This document shows positions 1 to 13,000 of a DNA stretch of 64,000 nucleotides, piece after piece. The notes under the pieces were generated by a model. That model was given only the letters and a program-made list of their open reading frames with translations. It was not told the origin of the DNA and made no database searches. The translations under genes and the position numbers were made by a program. The stretch spans positions 1,736,001 to 1,800,000 of the forward strand of contig JADPYG010000088.1 of the NCBI GenBank assembly GCA_017654735.1. Direction: 5' to 3'. Source of the stretch: Vishniacozyma victoriae (lineage: Eukaryota; Basidiomycota; Tremellomycetes; Tremellales; Bulleribasidiaceae). Position 1 is the first letter of the stretch. Every line of letters begins with the position of its first letter.

Positions 1-372
1 TCTACCCCGGTCTTGGCCTCGGAACGATCTTAGCGAATGCTACCAAGATGACTGACAAGATGATCGTAGCTGGTTCTAATCGATTATCAGAGTTGGCCCC
101 GGCTCTGCAAGATCCCAAGAAAGCATTACTGCCAGAATTCGGAGGTCAGTAATATCTGATACGATGCAGAAGCAGACAAGAAGCTGACAATAGATGCCGC
201 TTCTGTCAATTTCGAAATTGCAATAGCTGTTCTTGAGCAGGCTATTGAAGAGGGAGTATCTCAAGCCGAGGGTATCCCGAATTCCCACGGGGAGAGGAGG
301 AAGTGGGCCGAGGGAAAGAGATGGATTCCCGAGTACCAGCAGTATCAGTATGATCCTGCTGGCAGGAAGTAA
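1..372 (+). CDS. NAD(P)-dependent malic enzyme, C-terminal part (5' end outside window)
   Basis: Oxidative decarboxylation of malate to pyruvate is the family reaction. The window opens inside an exon reading YPGLGLGTILANATKMTD, the conserved segment near the C-terminus of malic enzymes (usually FPGLGLG). One intron of 49 bp (145-193, GTCAGT...GCTGACAATAG) separates it from the last exon. That exon continues in frame through an Ala/Glu-rich helix and a Trp/Tyr-rich tail ending DPAGRK and TAA at 370-372. Only about 107 residues are visible, so the cofactor and the mitochondrial or cytosolic location cannot be judged. It is convergent with the PIG-X gene, whose stop lies 281 bp downstream. Confidence 0.85.
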
Positions 373-653
373 AGAGCAACCGAGTGGGATCGTGCTAGAT
401 ATGGGAAGCAGTAACGAAATGTAGATGCATCATTACGCGAAGTGACAGGACCAGTTGGCCATATTGTATCAGGGGTACTACTGTTGCCTGGTGGCTACGA
501 CTGAGGGACAGGCGTGTGCCACCTGGCCGCTGTCATCCAGGGACGCGATCTTATACCCCGTGCCGCGAGGCGCGATATGCTGTGTGAATACCGTGACGAT
601 AGCGAATCGAAGCGGATGGACTTGAAGCCCATGCGGGTGATGCGCCGACGCGA

Positions 654-1275
654 TTACTCCGTCTTAATGTGTCTATTCCGTTTGCCGAGAGACCAGATTT
701 TGGTGACCAGGTATATCCACCCTAGCCAAATGACTACCGGGGTAGCGAGCTCGACAAGTGGGCGGTCGGACAGGCGTCCAATAGGCAAGGTGATGTTTAG
801 TGGTGCGTACTGGACAACAGTAAGGCAGGAGGTGTCTGCTTGTTAGCTGAGACATTATACCTTCTAGCTCACCTTTCATGCCTTGACAGTCCCAGCCTGC
901 TTTGACCCCATCCTCCCGGAAAAGGTTGATCGCCTCTGAGCCTTTGTCATTCGGCTCGAGATACCTAACGTGAAGCGGGATATCCAGCTCTCCATCGAAC
1001 CAGCCAACTCGCAAAGTCGAGTACTCGGTAATGTTCGAGACAGGTCGTTCAATATCGATCTTTTCAGGTGTCAACTCCCATTCTACTCGACCCCCTTGGC
1101 CCCAGATATCAATGAGCTCATGTCGATCAACGAAAATAGAATCCGGCAAGTTGAAAGACACGTGATATCGATCAAAAGTGTCCCTGTGTGCGGGTTTGGT
1201 AGCGGGTAGAGTGATCAGGAGGTGTGGATGGGATGCCGGGGCTTCTGTGAGGCGGAAGGTCGCTTGATGGCTCAT
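654..1275 (-). CDS. PIG-X/Pbn1-type subunit of GPI mannosyltransferase I
   Basis: Predicted ER membrane partner that stabilises the GPI-anchor mannosyltransferase PIG-M/Gpi14. The lumenal domain contains LDIPLHVRYLEPN, matching the family signature of a short beta-strand followed by HxRYxxP. The C-terminus has GRLSDRPLVELATPVVIW followed by a single membrane helix and a short basic cytosolic tail. One 37-bp intron splits the gene (minus strand GTGAGC...GCTAACAAGCAG). Using the second AG restores the frame and the conserved tail; using the first AG does not. The spliced product is about 194 residues, a normal size for the family. An upstream in-frame ATG at 1386 would add 37 low-complexity residues, so the ATG at 1275 is preferred. 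No N-terminal signal peptide is evident. It is head-to-head with AGS1. Confidence 0.75.
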
Positions 1276-1986
1276 GGTATGTAGCTTCCTGCCTCGTTGA
1301 CTCTGGATTGGTTGCGCCTCGGCGTCTCGGTGTTGTGATGCTATTCTCTCTCTTTTGTCCAGCAAGACTCTGCCGTGGTACTGCAATGCTGGTTAAATGC
1401 GATGACAATTGAAAGTGGAGGGACGCGTACCGCTTGGCGCAGGGTAACTAGCCGACGGGATCAAAAGATAGCTCACCGGGCATGGGGGACTGTGACACAG
1501 GAGAGAAGGAATTTTCAGGGTCTAAGGGTTGATCACCAGTTAACGCCTCTTGACGTGTTTCCTCTGCTCTTTCCCCCTGTCGCCCTCTATAGTTTTCACC
1601 TGTCTACCCCTTTGTGCGACACTCTGACTTACTCTACTCGCTTCTATTCAATAGCATATCCTTTCACTTCACTTCACTTCCATATCTCTCATACATCCCC
1701 TCCCCCTCCTTACACAGCTCACCCAGTAGAACTGGAGACCTGTAACTGTATCCCTATCATACATAGCCTTACGACCCATCCTTCACGACCAGCCTCGATC
1801 ACACACACGACCCTCCTTCGCGACGTGGCCGGATTCCTGTGCCCCGACGACCGAAAAAAACTCAAATTGACGATCAAAGCGCAAAGGACACGCCTTCTTT
1901 GTCAACATCACTATACCAACGTATCTGAACGATTACGCCTACACACGTATACGATCTTTTCATCCCTCTTCTAGCACTCGACCAAG
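1276..1986. promoter_or_regulatory. Shared divergent upstream region of PIG-X and AGS1
   Basis: A 711-bp interval between two divergent start codons, the longest gene-free gap between head-to-head genes in the window apart from that near 30 kb. On the AGS1 side (about 1555-1960) it is strongly pyrimidine-rich on the plus strand. That composition is usual for core promoters and long 5' leaders of highly expressed genes in this group. An ACGCGT hexamer lies at 1423-1428. No TATA box can be assigned confidently. A 199-codon open frame crosses it (1375-1974), but its composition looks like leader sequence rather than protein. Confidence 0.5.
1664..1680 (+). repeat. Short ACTTC tandem repeat in AGS1 leader
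   Basis: About three copies of the pentamer ACTTC in the pyrimidine-rich tract upstream of AGS1. It is probably part of the CT-rich promoter/leader. Confidence 0.6.
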
Positions 1987-4900
1987 ATGCTCTTTCAGAG
2001 CACGCCGGGACGAGCTGCATCGACGCTACTAGCGGCCTTGGGTCTGCTATCGTTCTCTGCGAACGCGCTCCGATACAACTCAACACTTGATCCTTGGAAC
2101 GTCAACAAAAACCAAGGTACGTCCCCATAAACACTTCATTACTGACGATAGATGCCGAGGATGTCTTGGACTATACGACAAATCGAAAGAGCTCGTACTA
2201 CCCCTCGCCAGACAACTGGAGAGTGCGTTATACCACCTGTCGTCTTAATTCGCGCTGATCAATAGGAACACCCATGTTACACCCTATTGCTGGACAAGTG
2301 GATGGACGGAGATCCAGAGAATAACGATTTCTACAGTTTAACGCACGAATGGGGTCTTCACGAAATCACGCTACGTGCGGGTGGTGATACGCAGGGTCTC
2401 ATGTCAAACCGATCTCTTGATTATCTCCAGTCCATGGGTTATACTTGTATTTACATGGCCGGTACTCCTTTCCTCAACATGCCTTGGCAAGCAGACAGTA
2501 AGTCCTACCCCGTCTGTAACGCTGACGACAGGTTATTCCGTCATTGATTTCTCCCTTGTAGATCCCCACTTCGGTGTCTTGCAAGACTGGATCAACTTGA
2601 TGGATGAAATGCACAGACGAGGAATGTACATGATTGCCGATTTCACTGTTGGTACCATGGGAGATATGATCGGTGTCCAAGAGTATGTCCTCAATCTTTC
2701 ACACGGGCTGATGACAGACATCTAAACTCGTCCGCGCCATTCGATCTCAATGAATACGAAGTCATTTGGAAGCGACCTCCTTACGCACCATGGGGTTTCG
2801 ATTACTATCCCGATTTCAACTACACCAACACTTACAACGACTCGTGTCAGCTCCCCACTTTCTGGTACAATGACGGAAGTGTAGTCGATCCTGGAAAGAC
2901 GGGTTGTTATGCCTCTCAATTCGATCAATACGGAGATGTCGAAGCTTTCGGTGTTTTCCCCGATTGGATGCGTCAACTGGCCAAATTCGCCTCCGTGCAA
3001 GATCGTCTTCGAGAATGGTATGCCCCCGCTGGAGATAGGATCAAGATGTACAGTTGTTTGTTTATCGAAGCTACCGATATCGATGGTATCCGTATTGATA
3101 AAGCCACTCAGGTCACTGTTCAATACATGTCCGAGTGGTCAGCCCACACCAAGCAATGCGCTGCAGACCTCGGAAAGGACAATTTCATCATCACCGGTGA
3201 AGTCACTGGTGGAGACACTTTTGGTGCTCTGTACATGGGCCGAGGTCGAACCCCAAACCTTCGACCCCCCGATTTCGACAGTGCATTAAACGTCACCCAG
3301 GCCGATTCGCAATACTTCCTCCGAGGGGAGGACGTCCACGGAATCGATGCTATCGCATTCCATTTCTCCATCTATCGTTCTCTCGCCCGTTTCTTGGGAA
3401 TGGACGGTAATCTTCAGGTCGCCTACGATGTCCCCAACAATTTTGTCCAAGCATGGAGAACCATGGTTGTCAACAACGATTTCTTGAACCACAAAACGGG
3501 GCAGATGGACCCTCGGCACCAATTTGGTACCGTCAATCAGGATGTGTTCCGATGGCCCGCATTGATCAATGGTACACACAAGCAACAGCTCGGACAATTC
3601 ATTTCGAACGTTCTCTTCCCTGGAGTCCCAATTCTGTGGTACGGTGAGGAACAGGCCATGTATCTATTCGATAATGGTGCTGCCAATTACATGTACGGTC
3701 GACAAACGATGGTGTCCAGTGAAGCTTGGGTTCGACACGGATGTTACGGACTTGGTTCCGAGCAATACTATAATTTCCCTGTCGGACGTGGATTCACTGG
3801 ATGTGAGGACCGATGGAACGCTCTCGATCACTTTGATCCTACCGCCGAGGCACTCCGAGGTCTACGATCCCAGCACTTCCTCAGGGCCAACTACCCTGCC
3901 ATTCTCGACGGTTTCGGTCTTGAGCAACTCGGTAATTGGACCGAATTTATTCAACTTCCCGGTTCCAACACCACTGGTACCGAATTGGGAATGTGGTCCG
4001 TCGCACGTGCACCCGTCGCCGTTCAACAGGGTACTGGCAACTTCAACACCGACGGTGTCATCTCGCAGGTCGTCTGGCTCCTCTACTCGAACGAGAACCG
4101 AACCATCACTCAGGACACCCCTTGTAACCAGGAAGGTTGGGTCTCGTCGCCATATCAAGGAGGCACAACTGTTCAGAATTTGTTCTGGCCCTTTGACACT
4201 ATCCCCCTCGAGGACTCGCTCGATCCATTCTTTGACGACGGCAAGGCCCCGTACCGAGGTTGTCTACCCAGCATCACCCTCAAGCCATGGGAGTACAAGG
4301 TCTACGTCCCTCAGGCTCAGTGGCGACGACAGCGACCTGCCATGACCAAATTCACCCCCGGACACGATGCTCGAATCCCCGCTCCAATTGGAGGAACGAT
4401 CGACATTTCCATCGAGTACGATACCGAGATGAGCTGCGACTCCTTCCAACAAGCCAAGACCCTGGTGTACTCGGGTGACGCCTCTGGAACGCCAACTCTC
4501 TCGCAGGGTTCTTGCGCAACGATCGCGATCGCAGATCAGGTCGCACCCGAACTCGTTGGTGTTGCTCCATCCTCATGGCGATGGACTGGTCAGATCGAAA
4601 ACGCTGGCGAGGGAATCTACGAAATCATTATTGCCCCTGTCGCCGCAGAGTCTGGCGCCAACTTGACCACTCAAGGTACCGATCACTTGCTCATTCGGGC
4701 TGGTGGGGACGATAATCCAATGGTCCACCCCAATATCGCCGACTATCGAGACGATCTGTTGACCAAAACCGACGGTAAATACCTGTTGAACCAGCGAGTT
4801 CCCGGTGCCGACATGTACCGATGGTCTGCCGATTTCACACAAAACTGGAGTCCTTGGACTGCTTACCAGGCGGGTGAGGTCGAGCTCAACGCCACTCTAT

Positions 4901-7900
4901 TCGACAACGAGGATCTCTGGTGGGATGGACACCACGTCCAGGTTCAATACTGGAGTCAAATCGCCATGTCGGCCAATCACATGCTTCACGGCGATGCCGA
5001 TTACAATGGACCTCGACGACGATACCCACAGCTGCTCGCCCGAGGTTTGTTCAACAATTGGGGTTTCGATCTCGGAGCCAAGGCTTCATTCAAGAATGAC
5101 AATGACTCGTCTTGGACATTTGCCTTCATGGCTGCTTGGCCCGCTTCGCTTCAATTGAACGTCTTTGCCTACAATGACTACTTCATGGGTGATTACGATA
5201 ATGATGGAGCACTCGATCGATTGGCACCCAATGCCTTGACGCCCAATTTCCTCAACATGTCTCAGCCACCTTCGCCTCATCTCGGTTGGAACGTCTTGAT
5301 CAATGACGCGACTGGACGTTGGTCTGTCGTACCTGTCGGGCAAGAGAGCACCACCATCATTGCGTTCGTTCTCCTCTTGATTCTGCCCGTCATCACAGCC
5401 ATGCTCTCTGCCATGATTTTCCGATACACTTTCTACTCGATCAAGGTCAACAAGTGGGGTATGAAGCCCAGCAAGGAATCTTATTTCCCCATCATCGGAG
5501 GTCACAAGGAAAAGGGCGGCGACATGAACGAAAAGGCCGTTGCTCTCAATACCAAATCGTCGAAACCGCCTGGCAAGATTATCGGTTGGCCCGAGGATAC
5601 CAACAAGCGTCGAAAGGTGCTTATCGCTACCTTGGAATACGAAATTATCGATTGGAAGATCAAGGTCAAGATTGGTGGTCTTGGTGTCATGTCTACCCTC
5701 ATGGGTAAAGCCATGACAGATGTCGATTTGATTTGGGTTATCCCCAAGGTTCAGGATTTGGAATACCCTCAGGGAGAATACGCCGAACCTATCGAGGTCA
5801 TTATCTTTGGCGAGCCCTACTTGATCGAAGTCGAGACTCATCAATTGGACAACATTACCTACATTATCCTCGATTCGCCCGTCTTCCGAGCCCAGACTAA
5901 ATCCGATCCCTATCCCCAGCGAATGGACGATTTGTCTTCTGCCATTTTCTACTCGACTTGGAATCAGGCTATTGCCGAGGCTGTCCGACGAAACCCCATT
6001 GTCGACATTTACCACATCAACGATTACCACGGAGCGCTTGTCCCACTTTATTTGTTCCCCAAGGTCTTGCCCGTCTGTTTATCGCTACACAATGCCGAGT
6101 TCCAGGGTCTATGGCCTCTACGAACCAAGGACGAAATGAAGGAAGTCTGTGCTGCATTCAACATTCCCAAGGAAGTTTGCAGTAAATATGTCCAATTCGG
6201 AAACACTTTCAATTTGCTCCACGCCGCCGCCTCGTACATTTCACACCACCAGAAATCGGTCGGTGTCGCTGGTGTATCGGACAAGTACGGAAAACGATCC
6301 TGGGCTCGATACCCTGCTCTTTGGACTCTACGAAACATCGATTCCCTGCCCAATCCCGATCCTACCGATATCGCTGCTCTCGAAGCTCAACCTTTGGCCA
6401 TCAACAAGGTCGAGATCGACGAGGATGCTGAATCGAAACGACCTGAACAGAAACGACAAGCTCAAGAATGGGCCGGTATCAAGCAAGACCCCAACGCCGA
6501 CTTGTTTGTGTTTGTCGGTCGATGGTCCAAGCAAAAGGGTGTCGATCTTATCGCCGATGTCATGCCAGCACTACTCGACAAGAAGCCCAAGATGCAGTTG
6601 ATTTGTGTCGGTCCCGTCATTGATTTGTATGGTCGATTCGCCGCCGAGAAACTCGCTCGTCTTATGGAAATGTACCCCGACCGAGTCTTTTCGAAACCCG
6701 AATTCACTGCTCTTCCACCATATCTGTTCTCTGGCGCTGATTTCGCCTTGATCCCATCTCGAGATGAACCTTTCGGTTTGGTCGCTGTCGAATTCGGTCG
6801 AAAGGGTGCTCTTGGTGTTGGTGCTCGACTTGGTGGTCTCGGTCTCATGCCCGGTTGGTGGTTCCCTGTCGAATCGTCTGCTACTGTCCACATGCTTTCG
6901 CAATTGACTAAAACGATCAAACTCGCATTAAAGTCTACCAACGAGGAGCGAGCTATTCTACGAGCTCGATCTGCTGTACAGCGATTCCCTGTTGTTGAAT
7001 GGCGACAGCGACTTGAGGATTTCCAGAAACGATCCATCACTGCCTCTCGACATGGTGCCGGTGAGAACGCCTGGGGTTTCGATCAAGTCGATTCTGGTCG
7101 AACTGGATTCTACGCACATGATGTTGGAAGTAACGTTTCGCTTGCTCAATTCAACCGACCTGGTACACCTGATTCGATTGCTTCTGCTCCTCCTTCGCCC
7201 ATGCCCGACTCGCGACGTCTATCTCACTCGCCTCATTCCGCCGATCCCAACCAAGGCTACTTTGACAACCAGCTCACTACCGGTGCCGCGTACCATGATC
7301 GATTCAACAAGCGAGACCCCAAACGAGGCTCCGCCGAATCGTTCTACGATGAAGACCCCAATGCATCTGAATTGTACTATGACGACAACAAGCGACGATC
7401 AGCTAAACCCAAGTTCTTCCAGGGAAGCTACGACGACGAGGATGTTCCTTCATCTCAAGGTTCTTCCGATCAAGGTGACAATCACACACTCCGATCTCAG
7501 CAGCCTGGAGAGACTCCTCAGGCTTACGACAATTTCCTCGCCGCTGCCAACCGACAATTCTCCAAGCAATCTGGCGGTCGAAACCAGCCTGATCCATACT
7601 TCCAGAACGACTCCAGCCGAAACTCTGTCTCTGAAGGCTTTGCTCCATCTCGACCATTCACCATGCACTCTAGGACGTCATCCTTTGACTCCATCTCGTC
7701 CATTGTCGATGAGAAGGGCACTTCCTCGCCACTCAACAAGGCCATGGACAATTTCACCGATTCCGATGGTGAAGTTGCTCAGAGTTTCGTTCAGAAATTG
7801 CGAGATCTCTCTTCCGACAATTCCAAGGGTGATTTGTGTATCGAGAAATTCTTGATCAAGAGTGAAAAGGCCTTCTTTGACGAGATCAAAAAGGAAAAGA

Positions 7901-9717
7901 TGTCTTCTTGTAAGTCACTATTTCAACCACTTCGGCCTGCGCTTATATCAGCTGCTATGTCTATCAAGTCTTCTCGAGACTCCTTCATGGCTTCTCGACC
8001 TGCTTCCGTTGTGGATGGATTCAGACCTGAATGTAAGTCATCACGTCCTCCCCGAGTTTGACTTGACCTGACAGATCTCCCTACAGCCCCTTACTCTCTC
8101 TCTGGACATGGGCATGATGATTCTACTGACCAATACGGCGGTCATGGCGATTACGAAGAACCAAATATTCACGATAAACCAATGACCAAGATTCAGATTC
8201 TGCTACAGAGGTCTGCTTTCGGTTGGCCCATGTACACTGTGATTATCGCTCTTGGTCAACTTCTATCGGCTGTAAGTCTCCCCTACTTCTTTCATGTGTC
8301 GTGCTGATTCCAGACATCCTTCCAATTGAGTTTACTCTCTGGATCCAACACGCTCAAGGAAACCGACTTGTACATCATTTGTTCAGTCTTTGTCGCCGGT
8401 ACACTCGCCTGGTACACCTTGTTCCGAATGAGGCCTTCCGTCTGGGTTTTGTCCGCACCATGGGTTATCTTTGGTTGCGCCTTCTTCATGATTGGTCTTC
8501 CATCGCTCTACGGCCCCTTCACCCCACCCCGAGTCATCATCCAACGAGTCTCGGTCTGGTTGTACGCATTCGCCTCTTCTGCTGGTTTCTTGTTCTTCGG
8601 TCTCAACTTCGGTGATGAAGCTGGAGCTGCAACTGAGATTTGGGTCACTCGAGCCTGTATCGTCCAAGGTCTACAACAGATTTGGGGTAAGTCAATCATT
8701 ATCTGCCTTCAATTTGTCTGACGAAACAGTCTCCGCACTTTGGTACTGGGGTTACACTCTTAATGGTCAAGATCCCGCCTCCTTTGTCGTTCCCCGAGTG
8801 GTCATCATTATCACTTGGCCATTGGCTGCTATTTCGTTCGCCTTCTCGGCTTTGATGTTCTGGGGTCTACCCGAGTTCTACCACCAGATTCCACCTTATG
8901 TTCCCAACTTCTTCAAGACTTTGTTCCGAAGGAAATTGGTCATTTGGTTCTTGATCTCTGGTATTCTACGAGACTACTGGCTCTCTGGTCCTTAGTAAGT
9001 TGTCCGACACACAACTCGAGGCAAGCTAACGAAATAGCGGTCGAAATTGGCAGTTCTTGTGGCAGGCGGCTGATGTCCCCAAGTGGGCCGTTGTCGTCAT
9101 GATTCTCATCTTCTTCATCGGTATCTGGGGTGCCCTTCTCGGTGTTCTTATCAGTATGTTCCCCTTTACTTCACGGGGACTGTGCTAATTGGCAGAATAC
9201 TCCAAGGTTCACTCGTGGCTTGTACCAGTCTTTGCCATCGGTCTCGGAGCACCCAGGTGGTGTCAGATCTGGTGGGGTACTTCGGGAATGGGTGTCTACG
9301 TCCCATGGGCAGGTGCTGCCGGACCTTACGTGTAAGTCTCTGGTCTTGTTGGTCGTGAGCCCATGCTGATGATTCAGTGGTGTTGGGCTATGGTTATGGC
9401 TTGGTGTGCTCGACGCAATCCAGGGTGCCGGTTTGGGAATGATTCTACTCCAAACCCTCTCCCGATTGCATGTCTGTGCTACCCTCGCGCTCGCACAATT
9501 CATCGGTTCCGTCACCGTCATGGTCGCCCGAGCAACCTCGCCAACAAAGGTCGGACCAGGAAACGCATTCCCCAACCCTGGTATTTGGGATGTCGGACAG
9601 AGTGGAGACAACAACCCCTTCGGATACTGGGAGTTCTGGGTTTGTCTATTCTGCCAAATCATTATCGTCGTTGGATTCGCCTTCTTGTTCCGAAAGGAGC
9701 AGTTGTCTAAGCCATAG
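1987..9717 (+). CDS. AGS1: Alpha-1,3-glucan synthase
   Basis: Plasma-membrane enzyme that makes cell-wall alpha-1,3-glucan from UDP-glucose. In Cryptococcus this polymer anchors the capsule. Twelve exons with 11 introns of about 34-54 bp give about 2,425 residues, the normal size for the family. The N-terminal signal peptide is MLFQSTPGRAASTLLAALG..., followed by LRYNSTLDPW at the mature end. The extracellular GH13 amylase-like domain (about residues 80-560) has DGIRIDKA near 316 and TGEVTGGD near 353. A membrane helix sits near 1075-1095. The cytosolic GT5 synthase domain (about 1150-1690) has the sugar-nucleotide loop KIGGLGVM near 1178 and the EX7E motif PSRDEPFGLVAVEFGRKG near 1540. A Ser/Asp-rich linker follows, then a multi-helix C-terminal domain thought to export the glucan. 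Exon 5 (2718-7909) alone is 5.2 kb. Acceptor 8074 or 8086 is ambiguous, a four-codon difference. Confidence 0.96.
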
Positions 9718-9920
9718 ACGCCCACATCCATAGAGTAGATTAGTTGATTCTGAATGAGAGGAGAGATGATTGACGAAAATGATGGACTATATATATGTTA
9801 TGCATCTCTTATCGCTTTGCTGCTTAACCACTTCTGCCTCGAATTGATACGAATGGGGACTCCAAGATCTCCGTCAACTGACTCTGCAACCACTGACTAT
9901 ACTACACCTCAACTAGACTA

Positions 9921-9953
9921 CATATATACATACATACATACATACATACATAC
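9921..9953 (+). repeat. CATA tetranucleotide microsatellite
   Basis: A run of about six to eight CATA units lies between AGS1 and MED13, roughly 55 bp before the MED13 start. It is probably length-polymorphic between strains. The whole 289-bp gap (9718-10006) otherwise shows only A/T-rich 3'-end sequence. Confidence 0.85.
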
Positions 9954-10006
9954 CATGCTGCTATCAACAATCAGCCCGACAGATACATAGGACAAGCACG
10001 ACAAAC

Positions 10007-13000
10007 ATGTCCGGGGATATACTGCATCACAGATCAGCTCGTCCGAGCACAGTATTCCCAGGATACTGGTTGATCAATCTACCTCCAGACGCTCCAATTC
10101 ATGTCCAGCGATATCGCTCTATCGAAGCCACGGGCGATAGTCGTGAACAAGCTTTACTGGATGATCCACTAGAGGTGCAATGGCGAAAGATCAATTCGAC
10201 CGGCGATGGGAATTTGAAGGATATCCTGGCTGGAGGGTGTGCTACTATCGTTCATGGCGCCGTGACATCTGAGTCCGAGCGGGAACGCGAATTGTGGATA
10301 TTTAACACGAATGGGGCTAAGACAGAGGACTTGTCTCTACTAGAACGTGAGTCAAATACATGACAGCGCTGATACATAGACATACTACCAGACCCCCATC
10401 CAATCACTCCGGCCGAATTACTAGAATGCTCACGACACGGCTCCAACATATCCTGTCTCTCTCAACCATCTACCTCTCAACGACCCACTATATCCTGTGA
10501 TGTACACTTCGAGCCTAGAGGAGAAGAACGGATAGGATGGGAGAGGTTGGGATTAGCAATATTAGAGAAGGCGGAATGGAAACGGGGCAAAAGGGTCATT
10601 GCTAAGCCGTAAGTACCGCGTTCTTGTCTTTACGCATTGCTAATTTGTAGGACTGATATTCAATTATTACCTGATCTCAATGGGTTGATGCTCAAGATCA
10701 GACCTGCAAAGAGGTCTGCAACCCGACCGCCAAAGACCACTGCGAAAATACAGATCATACAGCCTCTGGGAATACCTGCATTACCTGTCGGCCCTTATCG
10801 TCCTACCGACCACGAAGCGGCTACATTGGCCTCATCCTTCGAGACTGCGCTGGGTCCTACTTGGAAAGATGGACAATGTGCTTTGCGATTGGATGCCCAG
10901 CTTGTAGGACGGATTTATTGGGAATACACGACCGTTTGGATACCGAAATCCACCTCGATTGCATCCCGGCCGTCAATCAACAATGTCTCAGAATGGAAGA
11001 AGGGTTCGGGGATATTGGCAATATGGCCGACTCATTTATTGGAAGATGCCCATGACTCTACTCGGAAAACGGCCCAGATGAGAACTGTACGCGATATGCC
11101 AATCCTCGAATCTGCTGTGGATCTACTGGGTATATCGTCTGGACTATTCGACGCTATTTCAACGTATAGGGAACCAGTGGATCAACTTACTCCCCCTGGC
11201 GATACTTCTCTCGATGCCGATACCCTCGTTGACCTCGATCCCACCGAGGCCTCACCGAGCTATCATTGGTCAGATACCCATATTAGCAATGGTCACGACA
11301 ACAGCCACGATGACCTCGAAGACCTGTTTGCATCCCCAACATCCCACGATTCAGCAAATCACCACTTCGAATTATTCGGGGATGATGATGATCGACGCAA
11401 TTCCCTGCCTATGGACAATTCACATCTAATCGATTATGACGATGTAGTCATGACATCCCCACCACCCCACGAACGCAGGGAATCGTTGAGAGAGGTGATG
11501 GGAGATGTGGAAGAAGTTGGTCCTGGTTTGATTACGGACGACGATTTCAATTTCTTCGATTCGCCTCCTGATCCTGATGCAGAGATACCCGAACCTCCTG
11601 CCGCCATTTCGATGCCCACCCCGGAAAGTCTGTCGCATACAGTCCCCGCTCAAGAGATGCCCACGCCCGATGAACCGACCGTGGTGGAGGTCACTCCGCC
11701 TGAACCTAGTCCTGTGGTCGAGCTGCCGCCTCCAGAACCCGCTGCTGTTCCTCCCGACCCGCCAGCAATTGCTTCGCCCGTATCTCCAAAGCTGTCTCAA
11801 GTCAAACAATCACCCAAGCGTCGTCGGACTCGCGCAGAGGAGCTCATGCCACTCGAGTTCGCGCCTCTGGACCTCGCCCATTCTCACAATAACACCCTAT
11901 ATCATATCCCAATCCGCTCGGTGCTGCCCACCAAGCTTAATCTCGACCTCATTGAGCGCCTGAAGGGACCGTATAAGAAGGGCAAGAAATCTGACTATTC
12001 TCTCGCCTGGCGCCTGGATGCTTCCGATGCAGAATCCGATATTGAGGAATATACGCGCCCACCGACCCCTATCTCAGAATACGATGATACTGCGAGCACC
12101 CATCCTGGTCCTTCACCTCCATCTACCGGACCACGAGGTGAGGGAGACGGACAATCGAAATATCATTATCAAGGACAATGGTGTATTGCTGCTGGACTCC
12201 CCATGATGCTCAGCCGAGTCACTCGACCTGATCATGTTTACGTACCTTGGCAAGCTTCTTGGGGAGAAGATTCGGCGACTGATCTCCTCGAATCGCCCGT
12301 TACGCTTCCCAAGAAACGGAAAGCAAACCTCAAAGACGGCTCCTCGCTTAGGCTATTCGCTAAGCAGATCATCCAGAATCGACTTGCGCGACAGGTATTT
12401 CGTCCTTCCCACGAACACGAGTCCCGCGTTGGGAGTGGTCTGGCGGAAGAAGGTGTCATTCTGTCCGACCTGGCGGCTCTGGATGACACGCCCCTCGATC
12501 TGCCTCCTTGCAATATTCACACTGGTTTCCAAGGGCATGTGATTCAACTCTCGAGTGCCTCGCTTCGATATTGGTCTGAACTGGGCCTTCAACCTTTGAG
12601 TGGACCGAAGAATGTTAAAGCTGTCATAGTGACTAGGCATGTGGAGGATGAATCTCAAGCGAGGAGGCTTGCGGAATCTCTACGGACCGTTTACTCTGTA
12701 GGTGCCTCGGCTTCTCAATTTGAATGGTGCTAATGACATAGTCGCTGAATCTTGGCACGATAGAGGTTGACACGACTCACGGTCGCGAGGGATATCAAAT
12801 CATCAGCGCCAAAGGTTCGTTTACATTCATAATGTCTAGTCACATACTGACTGTCAGAACCTCTTTTCGATCTGAACCAGAACTATGACGAAAGTAGAGT
12901 GATGCTGACGTTTTTGCGGAATGATCAAATGTCCTTCGGCGCTTCCCTCCGAGACTTACCCGAAACAAAGCCAAACCAGACTATCCACATATTACCCTTA

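Noticed and set aside
1375..1974. 199-codon plus-strand open frame before AGS1
   Set aside because: Composition follows the pyrimidine-rich leader (runs of Ser, Pro, Thr, His). It spans two divergent promoters and shows no recognisable motif.
5086..6030. 314-codon antisense frame inside AGS1
   Set aside because: Shadow of the conserved AGS1 coding strand, with repetitive Asp/Gly/Val composition from reverse-complemented codons.
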